This document shows positions 1-11,500 of a stretch of 64,000 nt of DNA, one piece after another. Origin of the DNA: Gadus chalcogrammus (lineage: Eukaryota > Chordata > Actinopteri > Gadiformes > Gadidae); the NCBI RefSeq assembly GCF_026213295.1, contig NC_079432.1, positions 8,437,196 through 8,501,195 of the forward strand. Direction: 5' to 3'. The number at the start of each line of letters is the position of its first letter. Positions within the stretch are counted from its first letter, which is position 1. A program made the translations under genes and the position numbers. The notes under the pieces are model-generated. The model was not told the DNA's origin and searched no databases. It saw only the letters and a program-made list of their open reading frames with translations.

Positions 1-526
<526 letters not shown>

Positions 527-1061
527 CAACAAGGGGTAAGGTTACAAAGACCTCAACACTGCAATCACACTGAATGAGCAACTATGCACCTGTAGTTTGG
601 GTAGTCTGTAGCTAAGAAACCGAAACGACAGGACTGGGAAACAAATAAATACGCTTCTCGTCAGCTTCCAAGTTGACAGACTGAGGAATGATTGAACTCT
701 ATCCCGTTACATATGTTTAAATTAATCCTGCCATAATTGTATGGGCAGTAATGTAAGCGAATAGCCAATGATCATGACAAAAAACACTAAAATAAGTACA
801 AAAAATATAGATTTATCTTTCATTTGCAGTAGTTTGTGATAAGTTTTAACTACCCCGACCCAACGTAACTGTTGTTATGTATGAAGACTCAGAGCCCCAG
901 GGCATAGCGATATTCACACCGTTAACACCGATCCACAGACCGTCAAAACAAGCAGGCAACGACGTGAACGTATCGATCTCTACAGACAAAATGAGGATGA
1001 AAACACTTTGTTCCTCCCTAGTTAGCGGTTTAATATCCAACAGAGGATGGCTGGGCCTCAC

Positions 1062-1205
1062 CTTTTCCCTCGGGCGGCGGTACTTTTGCGGCTGCTGAAA
1101 CAGGCAGTGGTTCTTCACGAAGCCATTTTTACCCGATTTCTTGTCCTTTGAGCTCCGTTGGCAGGCGTCTCCATTCAGCAGCTTATTGCTGGAACTTTCT
1201 GTCAT
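1062..1205 (-). CDS. sptlc2: Candidate first coding exon, SPTLC2-like (tentative)
   Basis: A 48-codon minus-strand segment starts at the ATG complementary to 1203-1205, which has A at -3, and ends in AAAAG followed by the donor GTGAGG (1056-1061), phase 0. The frame is polar and rich in Lys, Ser and Asn. It contains a KNGFVKNH stretch and ends in KYRRPREK. From memory of the family, the N-terminus of serine palmitoyltransferase subunit 2 has a comparable Asn-Gly-aromatic-Val-basic motif followed by a Tyr-basic-Arg-Pro motif just before the conserved membrane region. SPTLC2 is the pyridoxal-phosphate subunit of the ER enzyme that starts sphingolipid synthesis. In human the gene also lies on the 3' side of SNW1 in the same orientation. 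No catalytic domain is in the window because the gene would continue to the left, so the name rests on a short weak match plus synteny. An upstream in-frame ATG (MTSRP) has a poorer context. Confidence 0.42.
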
Positions 1206-1450
1206 GTTCAGGCGGTAGCAGAAGGCGCCCGGCAACTGGAAAACTGAGGTATCTTCACTCGTGTGTGGCCGTGAAGTCATGTATGTGCCGAGGGGAGGGG
1301 GGGAGAAGAGACGACAAGACGCCCACTCTGCACTATGCAACACGAGATTGCCGGAAACACCCGCCCCTACCGCTGTACATCGGCCAATGACGCCGCGGCA
1401 GACGTCACCCACTCTTCTATATGGGGGGGATGGTCCTAAAAGCACCGGGT
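1206..1450 (-). promoter_or_regulatory. Possible 5' UTR and promoter of the SPTLC2-like exon
   Basis: The sequence upstream of the candidate ATG is more GC-rich and CpG-rich than its surroundings. It includes an inverted CCAAT-type box near 1384 and an ACGTCA half CRE near 1400. This suits a housekeeping promoter. The transcription start cannot be fixed from sequence alone. Confidence 0.25.
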
Positions 1451-1559
1451 CCACCTTATGGAAATGTCCTATAATAACCTCATCATGGGAAATAGGGAGA
1501 GTCAAGCATTGATACGAAGGCCTTGCCGCTTTTTTTTTTTTTTCAAAGACATATCTCAC

Positions 1560-3725
1560 CTGAATGGTGTTGGGCCAATGGAAGTGTTCAGCCCTCTGTC
1601 AGATTACATTGTACGTTGTTTGGGTAGCCGGTTACCTTGGCATCACCTGTTTATTACATTATTATGTCAGCCTCAGACACGAGTCGTCACACACGCTTCC
1701 TTGTAATGAAAATATTTTATGAAAAACAAATGATCACAGCTTTGGTTCCTATAGTCTTGATTGCGGATTTCGTTGAATTTGTATTTTAACAGAGTTGTTA
1801 GTTTGTAAATTTAGTGAGTGAGGTAGTTACTTCGTGTCATTGTTTATGTTAGAAACCGCACCGTGGTTGCGTATCTTGACGTCATTATTTTCTTATCAAG
1901 AGATAATGACATATCTTTATTTTACATGTAGCAGAATAGTCCTACATCCGAAACGTTATGTATGACCTGCATTCGATTTGAAATGTTACTTACGCATTGT
2001 ACTGTATCATATCTAAATGTACATTGCAACCATGTAAAACAAACTGGGCTGGTTTTATTATCCTGCATTCAAATGTGCTGACATTTGGGCAACATTTCAC
2101 TGAGGAATTACTTATTTGCCTGGGATGCACTTTTCGTGTCAACCAGCTAGGCGTCCCTGTTGAGCCACGTATTTAAAAAAAAAACACTTTATATCAGACC
2201 ATTAATCATGTTACATTAATGTTCTTAAATTGTAATTTCATTTGTCAAGATAGTATGTTTTATGTGAACATTTTTTCTGTATAATTAAATTGACCACTTT
2301 GATAAAGATGATGGAAGAAGGAAGATCTTGCTCAAGTAGGCTACAATCAGCCTGCAACTGTTGTGAGAGTGGAAAAGGAGAATATCCAATCCTAATATGA
2401 TCTAAATACAGGCTAACGAACAGACAGTGCCTCTCATTGACATTGGGACAAGGTATAAGCTGCTTTGGTTAAGATGGAGACAGTAATAAAAAAAAACGTA
2501 ATTCAGATTCATATTCATATTCATATTACTGAATGTATCAACAGGTCTGTCGACAGGTCTGTCAATATTGTCAAAAATGTAAGTAATTAAAAAAAAGAAC
2601 ATTACAGTACAAAAAATAAAAGAATATTGAAAAATAATTAATTAATTTCACACAAAGATGTAGGCCTACGCCAAATCCAACATCTAATAGTACATTAAGT
2701 GGCTCTAAAAATGCATTAGATTAAAACTGTTAAATTGTGCATTGTATATATAAAGTAGGTGAATAGCCTAACATATGCTTAACTTCCAGAGTAATGAATT
2801 GTAAGGAGTAGATTAAATAAAGTGATAGCAATTCAATATATGTATATTTATCATTTCTAAGCAAACCACAGTGAAAGTGTAATTTGTGCCTTGGTTTAGT
2901 TTTCATTTAATCACTAACACATTCAAACATTTTTGTTAGAGTCATAGCATACTTTACACACTAAACAACGGAAATGGGCTAGGCCCAGTGGTTTATGGTT
3001 TTGTAATGTTGCTCGACAAAAAAATATGAACACCAAAATCCAATCAGTGTGGATACACCATATCAATGCAAAACACAAATGCAATAATTATAATTCACAC
3101 CCCTGCAAAGTTTGTGTGCCGTAGTGTCTGCCATTTACAGCAATTTTTCATTCAAATTAAGTCATGATTTCCTATTCACACAAGATGGATTCCCGCTCTC
3201 GGTTTCAATTCCCCTGCTTCGATGTTATCTAATGCAATCATCAGTAGAATCAATCTCTCCCTCCTATCTGCTAGACAGCCTATTAGGAGCCGGCGCTGCC
3301 AACCAGGAAATCTTGGCCAGCAAGTCATTTTTCTTACTTCACTAGCCTCCTCCAACCTCTGAATGTTTTAGATAACAAATGGCGAAGCAAATGGCTCACA
3401 AGTAACTGTATGAATGAGTATGAATGGCCATGTCGATGCCTTTTAGAATTCCAGTCATGAATTGAGGTGAGGTGGTTGCAAATGATGCATCTCTCAATTG
3501 GCCACTCCGAGAAATGAATAATATTGGATATAAACACCCTGGACACTCAGGCAAAGACAAATTATTGCTGCAGCAATCAAAGAATTCCATTTTAACCTTA
3601 AATATCAAGGAAAATATAGATGCATATAGAAGGAAATGAAGATATATACAAGCTTTCGTAGCTTATAGGTTTACTATCGTAGGAAATTTGGACCGACACT
3701 GTTACACTCTTACTATTTACCTTTT
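1560..3725. other. AT-rich intergenic stretch, no gene seen
   Basis: Single-copy AT-rich DNA with short poly-A and poly-T runs and a short tandem ATTCAT stretch near 2510-2527. Open frames are short and show no recognisable family. Confidence 0.5.
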
Positions 3726-3729
3726 ACTC

Positions 3730-3875
3730 GTCACAGAGACGCTTTATCCAAAGTGACTTGGAGCAGATTTGGATGACATTAATAAGGTGCCTTGCAGGAA
3801 GGGGTTTAGCATCTTGCTCAGGGAGGCTCACAGGTGGACTGTGAGCATTGGGGAATCAAACTTTAGGCCCCACAT
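3730..3875 (-). repeat. tRNA-derived SINE, minus strand, 3' part
   Basis: Read on the minus strand this has a TTTGATTCCCC stretch like a degenerate Pol III B box, a CCTGAGCAAGATGCTAAACC stretch, and the tail CACTTTGGATAAAGCGTCTC. That tail closely resembles the TCGCTTTGGATAAAAGCGTC tail shared by many teleost SINEs and their partner LINEs. Related copies lie at 32240-32350 and 45935-46015. Confidence 0.7.
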
Positions 3876-3879
3876 GCCT

Positions 3880-4305
3880 TCCCTATTTCATGTCATAATT
3901 ATATAATTAACCAGATAACGACTTTGTGAATCCCAATCAGACATACGGGCCACCACGGCCAATAGAAAAAAACAAAACAGCCATCTCAGAGACATAATTC
4001 AGACTTAGAGACCACTCTCTCTCTATCTGGCCACAGCTTTTCCAGCGTTTATGAAGACGTTGTTTGGGCTTCATTCCAAGATGTGGCAGAAAATCACCCC
4101 GCAGCCGTCATCATCGTCAGGGGGCAGTCGCCCCCCAGGGTTGGCCCGGTGGCGGCCCCCTGTGGCTGGCCCGCTGCGATGAGGCATCGGGGGGGGGGGG
4201 GGTGTTTGGCTCAGAGTCCTGACTGACACAACCATTAGAGATGGTTTTGCCTGTCTAAACCCCCACTCCCCGTCTGTAATGGATTATCCTCGGAGGAAGA
4301 CACTG
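3880..4305. other. Intergenic stretch with a G run
   Basis: No gene is recognised. It contains a GC-rich patch near 4080-4190 and a run of G around 4190-4202. Confidence 0.5.
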
Positions 4306-4307
<2 letters not shown>

Positions 4308-4376
<69 letters not shown>

Positions 4377-4381
4377 GGGGG
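4308..4381. repeat. (GT)n microsatellite followed by a G run
   Basis: About 66 bp of uninterrupted GT followed by eight G. Confidence 0.97.
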
Positions 4382-4467
4382 TCCTGATCCCCTCCTCTGG
4401 TTGTCAGATGAGGGCCATGGCTCCGCACCGCCACGCCGCAGACAGACAGAATGACTGGCCGGGGGGA

Positions 4468-4506
<39 letters not shown>

Positions 4507-4507
4507 G
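4468..4507. repeat. (CGC)n trinucleotide repeat
   Basis: About 13 uninterrupted CGC triplets in GC-rich flanks. It yields poly-Ala or poly-Arg frames by chance. A short ATG/GAT trinucleotide run follows at about 4642-4667. Confidence 0.95.
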
Positions 4508-4669
4508 TCTCCTTCTCTGTCCATGTGCAGCTGTGCTAGGCTGAGGTAAATGATGGGTGAATTATGGATCGTAGTGAATGCATGATGAGGGTGATGAGGA
4601 ACTAATGTGATGAATGGGGGACTGAAAGGAGAGGGAATAGTGGTGATGGTGATGATGATGATGATGATA

Positions 4670-7600
4670 GAAGTTTCTTTGGAGGCGCTGTTACTGATGT
4701 CCCTTCACTTTGACTGACTCCGAGTCATAGGCGATGTAGTTATATTCAAGTGACATGTGAAAGGAAGTCAAGAAATACGTACATAGAAAATAAGAGGTGA
4801 AGAGTGAAAATCTGGTGGGTAATGTGTTCATGAAGCTGCAGGCAACCATCAATTGAGTAGGCGGATGTAATCGTAGAAAAAAGTTGATGTGGAGGTACTG
4901 ATAAATAAACATCCAATAAATTTAGCATGGGAGAAATGGTGAGAAGAGAAAGGAGATAAAATATGTCTTAAGCTGCGATTGCGCCTTAGAGGTTTTCTCA
5001 GAATCACCTGGATGTCCCTGTTGTATTGTAACTGTTCTATTTTCAAGCTGTCTCTGCCAAATTATCTGGTAAGGAGAGGAGTAAGTGTGGGAGTATCTCC
5101 ATCTTACTGCACAAAGTTTGATTATTGATATTAAATCACAAAATAAGATTGTTCTTTCACCGCAGATGGGAGATTCTAAAATTGAATTGATCGCAACAAA
5201 GTAAATCATCTATTCACTTGTACCCAGTTACCCAGGGCTTTTTATTATATAACTCCAAGACGAGCTATTCTAAAATATGGTACAACATGGATGGCATTGG
5301 GTTTTCATTGAAGAATAGGATGAAACACCCAACGGCAGTTCAACGATGAAATATCATCCATCAATCTCAAGTTGTACACCTGCAAGCTAGGATTCTCTCA
5401 TAAAAAGAAAATATCCTCGCCAACACCAGGCCTAGGTGTTAAGTAGGCCGAGGTGATTTCTTTATGGAGACCGAAACATAAAACCTGTCCAATGCTGTTG
5501 TATGCCCACGGCATCAGCCTTCTCAGGCCGGGATGAAACAAATCCGAGAGGAAGTGTGATGATAACATCTGTTGAAAGCTGAGACATTTCTGACGAGACA
5601 AACGTCTCCGGCGTCATCCATCACCTCCCCCCCAAGTGTATTGCCACGCTGTGATTAAGAGAAAGGAGGGAAAATACAACTTTATCACAGAACAGACCAC
5701 ACTGTCCTCCGTGAAGTGGATAGAGTGTACAGATTGCCACGACTCAGTAAAGTTGATTATTTCTCTGTTTGTTTCCCGCCAAGGAGAACACTCAATAAGC
5801 CGGGGTGTATCTCGCTGTCGGCGGAAGTCAACATCCCATTATGGTGTGACACACCGCTTCGCTGTTTTCGGCACAAACAGCACACAAAGCCGTAAAACCA
5901 ATTTCCTCTTTTACCTTCATGAATGAGGAAGCCATTCGTCTTCCTCATGGGGGCAGCGCACGGAGGTGAATGATTAGCTGCACATCAGCACTTGAGCAGC
6001 GGAGTTGCCAGAACCAGGTATTGTCTACGGGCCGAAGAGAAGGAGGCGCAGGAGGACAGGCCACTATCTTTGGGCTGTTGTCATGCGATATCATCCCCGG
6101 TCAGTTCCCAGGGCTCCAATAATGTGAAAGTAATCTAGATCCCGCCAGTCACACCACGTCACTGCTAAGAATGAACTGTTTGAACCGGGAAGCATCCAGG
6201 CCTAAATATGACGTCAGATATACTCAAGGAATATCAAGTAAAAACGTCATGTTCCTGCATTTCCAAGCCCTTTCTGGGAAGTCTTAGCTGTTCTATAGCA
6301 GGTCATTTAGGACAAGATAAGTAGAATATAATCTTGACTTTCTTTTAAAGCCAGTCTCACCGACAATGTGGGAAAAACAAGATTCTCTTGAAACGTTCAG
6401 GCAAAAAAATCGATACGCCGTAGTAATAAAGACTAAGAAAAACCAAGGTAGGCATTCACCACAGCTGTGGGTCAACGTGTAATCACAAGTCGCCTTTCTA
6501 ATCGAAGCTTGGTGTAATGGGGTTAAACCTGCATGGTACCCTCTGGATAGCCCGGCTGACGAAAGCATCATGCTGGCGATGAGCGTTTCCCCAATTGATC
6601 GGATCCTTCCCAGATGAAGTCTGGATAAGGAGGAAGAGACGAGACAGCCAGATAAGGGCTTTAAACAGCGAGGAGAAATTAAACGTGGAAGTTAATAATT
6701 TTGCGGGGGCACGGGCCAGATGAGGCCCCATCTGTATATGGGCAGGGCAGAATGATCTATTATAAATAGAAGGATGGTTAGTTCATGCTCAGAAAATGAA
6801 ATCAAACAGTCAAGCCTAGGAATAATCCTTAAATGACTTCCTAAAACGAAGAGAACCCCACTAACAATGTGTTTTGTCTTTATAATTACTTAAGAGGAGC
6901 CATTATATTTAGAGTAAGAAAATATTAAGGATAATGGTACTTTGGGCATTTTAATGAGTCATTATTCATTCAGATTAACGTGGTCTGTAAGGCCTTCAGG
7001 GGGTAGGACCAAATCTACAAAGGAATACATTTAGTTAATCGCCATGTGTTGTGTGTGTGTATGTAAATTAGCCTTTGTGACCTACGGAAAAAGCACTCTT
7101 GGTTTGTGTGGTACAAAGCGGGAATTGTATAAATGAGGACGTTAACATTGCAACCAGAGCCACTGCCCATATATGGTGTCTTACCAAATATTTGTTCTTG
7201 TCTTTACATTCCTTTCGGTTATTGTCCTGAAGTTTCAGATAATTTTGTAGCTACAGGGGGTAGAACTGGACTGATTATCTCCAGCTAATGATTAACGTAA
7301 CAAATACTAGAATTACTAGTTAATTGTGGAGTTCCACAGACTGATGGCTGTAGGCTATGAGTTAGCAGTTGGCTACGAGTTACACATTTGCCTGATTTTC
7401 TCATTTGTTTGAGGCTGTAATGACTTGCTTATTCCGTTGCAGGAATGAATGGATTGTAATTAATGGAATTATTTTCATTTCAGTTGCAGCGTAAATCTCT
7501 TCCCGCTACTGTTCATGCTTTTGGAATTGATTGCTTCTGAGAATAATCTTTCGATCTTTAAACCTCTGTATGTGGAACACATTACTATGTGTGCTGTAAT

Positions 7601-7740
7601 GCGGCGGCGAAGCGTTGGAACAATTACACAGCTAATGGACAACATAACAGCAAGAGCCTTCACAACAGGGAGATGAAACTCAACCAGTTAAACACCAAGC
7701 CGTAGCACAGAAACAAGAAGGAGTAAATAGTTGATTGTTC
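4670..7740. other. Intergenic single-copy DNA between snw1 3' end and left neighbour
   Basis: About 3 kb with few microsatellites and no supported gene. The minus-strand open frames here are short, overlap each other in different frames and lack coding character. Low repeat content leaves room for conserved non-coding elements, but that cannot be judged without alignment. Confidence 0.5.
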
Positions 7741-7748
7741 AACTACGT

Positions 7749-7758
7749 TTTATTTATT
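7749..7758 (-). terminator. Possible snw1 polyadenylation signal
   Basis: On the minus strand AATAAATAAA holds two overlapping AATAAA hexamers about 810 bp beyond the snw1 stop codon. Another AATAAA lies just before it near 7773. I saw no closer canonical hexamer by eye, so the 3' UTR may be about 0.8 kb. Non-canonical closer sites are possible. Confidence 0.35.
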
Positions 7759-8566
7759 ACAATAAGTGTTTATTGAGACTGAAAACACAAGAGAAAGACT
7801 TTCTTTCCCATGGTAGGAAATGTATTTTACTGTACAAGAAATATAGAGATGAGCTTTTCTTTAAATCCAAGCACTAACAGAGGTTGTATCCGTCAAACAT
7901 TTTATAGATCATGGTAAGGAACGGTACGCTGGATTCACAGGAATGCTATACACTATCGTATGTATAAGTTTGGCTGCTAAATGTTTTCACAAATACACTC
8001 ATGACTTAAATAAAAACATTATTCGCAAATATTTCGTTATTTGCATTGGGATGGTGAAATTCTAAAGACAAATGAGTAAATATAAACAGTCCCAGATAGT
8101 TTTCTGTAGGGGCTGGTTTGGTTATACAAAAAATAAGAAGACATAACCAGGGCTTTGAATTGCCATTGGTTGCAGCTTACAAGGAGAACAGTAAAATAGT
8201 GAGATGCAGAAACAGCTCTGGCAGACTGCCGACAACACCACTGCTGTAAACTCACTTGAAATCACCTAGCAACCAAAACGCAACTCTCCGTGGTAAAAGA
8301 AAGTCAAAAACGAAAACAATTCATCCTCTTTCAAAATGAGCCACATTTTGAATATTCTGTTGGCCTCTTTTGTATCGTTCAGGGTTCCTTCAAAAACGGA
8401 AGAACCCCGAAACAACACAAAAACAACAACCAGCAGAACGTTCCAGATAGAACTCGCAGGGTCCCCAAAGGGGTCTGAAAGAACCGATCCGTCCTACCAA
8501 AGCCCCCCCAGGGCCGCTGCGTAGCCTCAGCCGCCGCCGCTAGCACCAGTGCAGCGGTGTTGGCGC

Positions 8567-11500
8567 TCACTCCTTGCGGCGCTTCTTGTCGTGGTAGTCG
8601 TCCTTGTTGGAGCGCCCGCTGGTGGAGGGCCTCTTGGAGCCGCCGTGCTGCTTGGCCTCCTCCAAGAACTTGTCCAGACCGAAGGGATCCTCCTCGAACT
8701 GCACCGGGCCATCCCGCCGCTGGGCGTGGTCCGCCCCGGTGAACTCCTTGTCGGGCACGAACCTGGAGGAGGAGAGGGGCGGTCATGGAAGAACGGCGTT
8801 AGAGTCATACCGCATACATCAAGGACAGGACGGCGACAAGGGTGTCCCAGCCAACTGATGGATCCCAAAAAGTCCCCCAAAGTTTGAACTATAGTCAGGA
8901 GCAGGATGCCACCGCCACTCAAGGGTCAATTTGGATTAAAAGAAACGTCGGATGAATGAGTAACATTGACAAACGTATGCCTTGACAATGGCGTCATTGC
9001 TGTAAAGGTTAACTTCAGATATCTAAACAAATACAAGTGTCTTGTTTAGTTTCTCTGCCTGACCCCAGCAATGCCAAAGCCAACGAGCAAACTAACGGGC
9101 CGTTCATGAAGGGCACAGACTTGGCGCTGGTGGCCAGCCAACATATGGGCCAGGCTAAGCTCTGTTTGCCGAGGGTGGCCGTGTGAAACCAAGGACACCG
9201 AGGCCCGCTGGGAGATCAGGAAATGACGTCAATCCCAAAGAGAATACATGGTTTGATGATAAGCCTCAAACGAGCACCTCGATTTAGGATGCTGGATTAC
9301 ACCGATTTACCGTCTTGGATTTTTAATCCATTCTTAAAATTTGTTATATAAATAAGAAATCTGTTGGAAAATTACTAAAATAGGTCCATGTGTTGAACGA
9401 GGGTGGATCAAATAATCTTTTATACTGCTTTCTTGATCCATGATCTTTGAATCATTTGAGTCACACACACACACCTGTTGTTTTTGGTGAGGTTCTCAAA
9501 GTCGTCTGCGTACGCGTCCTTGTCGATATTCTTGCTGGGACGGTAGATGTTCTGGGCCATGTCTCTGCCGCTGCGGAAGGGCTGGTCGTACACGTTGTAC
9601 GTTTCATCCTCACCGCCCGCAAAACCGCTGTCCATACCCTGAGAGGGGGGAGGGAGAGAGTGGTACATGGTAGGAAATGTTAGAAAACAAGATATATTCG
9701 AGAAGGTCACCACACCTTAACAGGATAAGGTGTAGACGGGAAAAGAGAATCTGTCTAACCAATCACAATTGGATCCAAGACTATAAATGTGACTACCTGC
9801 CCAAAGGAAACTAGTCAGATCAAATAGATTTGGCACCGTCACTCAAATATTTACCACACGATCATTTTGCATGCCTCGAAGTAAACCAACCCATTACATC
9901 TGCATTTGCATGCTGTGCAAGCCCAAAACAGTCAACAGTCAAGGCTTGCCCAGTGTAGCCAATTTGACCTGAATGTCGGTGCTATAGCAACAATGCAAAT
10001 GATCTGTACGAGGGCAACACCATGTTTTGCTCAACATTATGAAGCTAAAGCTATACTGAAGCCATCACTGGAGATGAAGGTTGAGCACCTGTAACAGGCT
10101 GTGAGGATGGAATGTCCCTAAAGTCTAGCGCCCAAAGATCACTGAGCGCCAATGTCTGTCCAGAGTTGTAGTAGCGTGACCCAAAAGACCCATAATGCGA
10201 AACAGGACTTCAGGGGGCCTGCAGGAGGCGCTCTACTAACCCGGTTGCGGTTGAACAGTCTCTGGTCGTACTGGGCCTCACTGGTGGTGCGGGGGTTGGG
10301 CACACCCAGCGCGATGAGCTCACTGACGTCTCGATCCTGGTCTCTCTGCAGTTTGGACCTGGAAATCAAACACACACACGCCTGTTTGAAAAACACACCA
10401 AACGTGCAAGACAAATCCCAACGAGGCGGTTACTTTGACACTAATGTACCCTTTATTGTAACCACACAAAAAAAAAAGATGTGTACGATTAGATGGGATT
10501 GTTCCCGGTGGGACGGTTGAGGGCGGCAAAAAACATAAGTGCCGACAGATGTCAGCCGTTTCAATCCTGTTTACAAAGACTCTCAACAAGCCCTCCAAAA
10601 CTGTGGGCGCAGTTAACCCCACAGCGGTATCAAAATGTGATAACTATCTTGTGTAATTTGCTGGGAAGAGGTCCGCCGTTCCGGAGTTAGGCAGAAGCGG
10701 CAGGGAATGGAGGTTAAATGCTCGCTCCTGATGACAGCAGGAATTGTCATTTGGATGACATGACATTCATTCTCTGTCGCCCCCCCAACCCCGTCAGACC
10801 CCAATGTGGACACAACGTGGACCGCAACTAGGGATGCAAACATGTATAGAGTGAACGAGTACTCATCAAGAAAAATCATACAGGATTTCCAAGGAATGGT
10901 CACCGAAAATCTTTTGCATGTACTTTACATTTTATATTATGTTGATATGTGTTTTGGCTAATTTTGAGCAGGAAATTTCATTGAATAGTCAAAGGTATTT
11001 GCCGTTGTGCAGTCATGCACTGTATGAGAGGCTGTGTGAAATAGATATTGGATATTGACCAGATATTCACAATGGTAATAAGGCCTCATTTCAGACCAAA
11101 TAAGGCACGGTGGTGAAAAACGGCAGTTTAACCACTGGTTGGTCTGAATGAGGCCTGAGGGAGTGATGCAGGACACTAACCAAGCCATCAAACTAGACAC
11201 ATTTCTAAATGGAACCGATGTAGGGTTATCCCCAAACAAGGTTTAGACTGTCTAAAACACAGAAACACAGACTTTTCATACGTGTAAATTAGTTGCAACT
11301 ATTGCAAAAGAAAATAACAAAAACACCAAAAAGCACCATAACTGAGTACCTGCCGAGATTAAGACAGTACTCTCCCTTTTTAGCATTTCTTGCATTCTTA
11401 ACTACAGCCACATGAATATGGCAAAAATAAACATCGCACACTGAATGCCACGCGGCTCTCGGATCACAACAGGTGACCGGTTTATTCCTAATGGCTTCAG

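Noticed and set aside
846..1559. Reading the full 237-codon minus-strand frame as one protein
   Set aside because: A good splice donor lies inside it at 1056-1061. The part beyond and the part before the inner ATG look non-coding.
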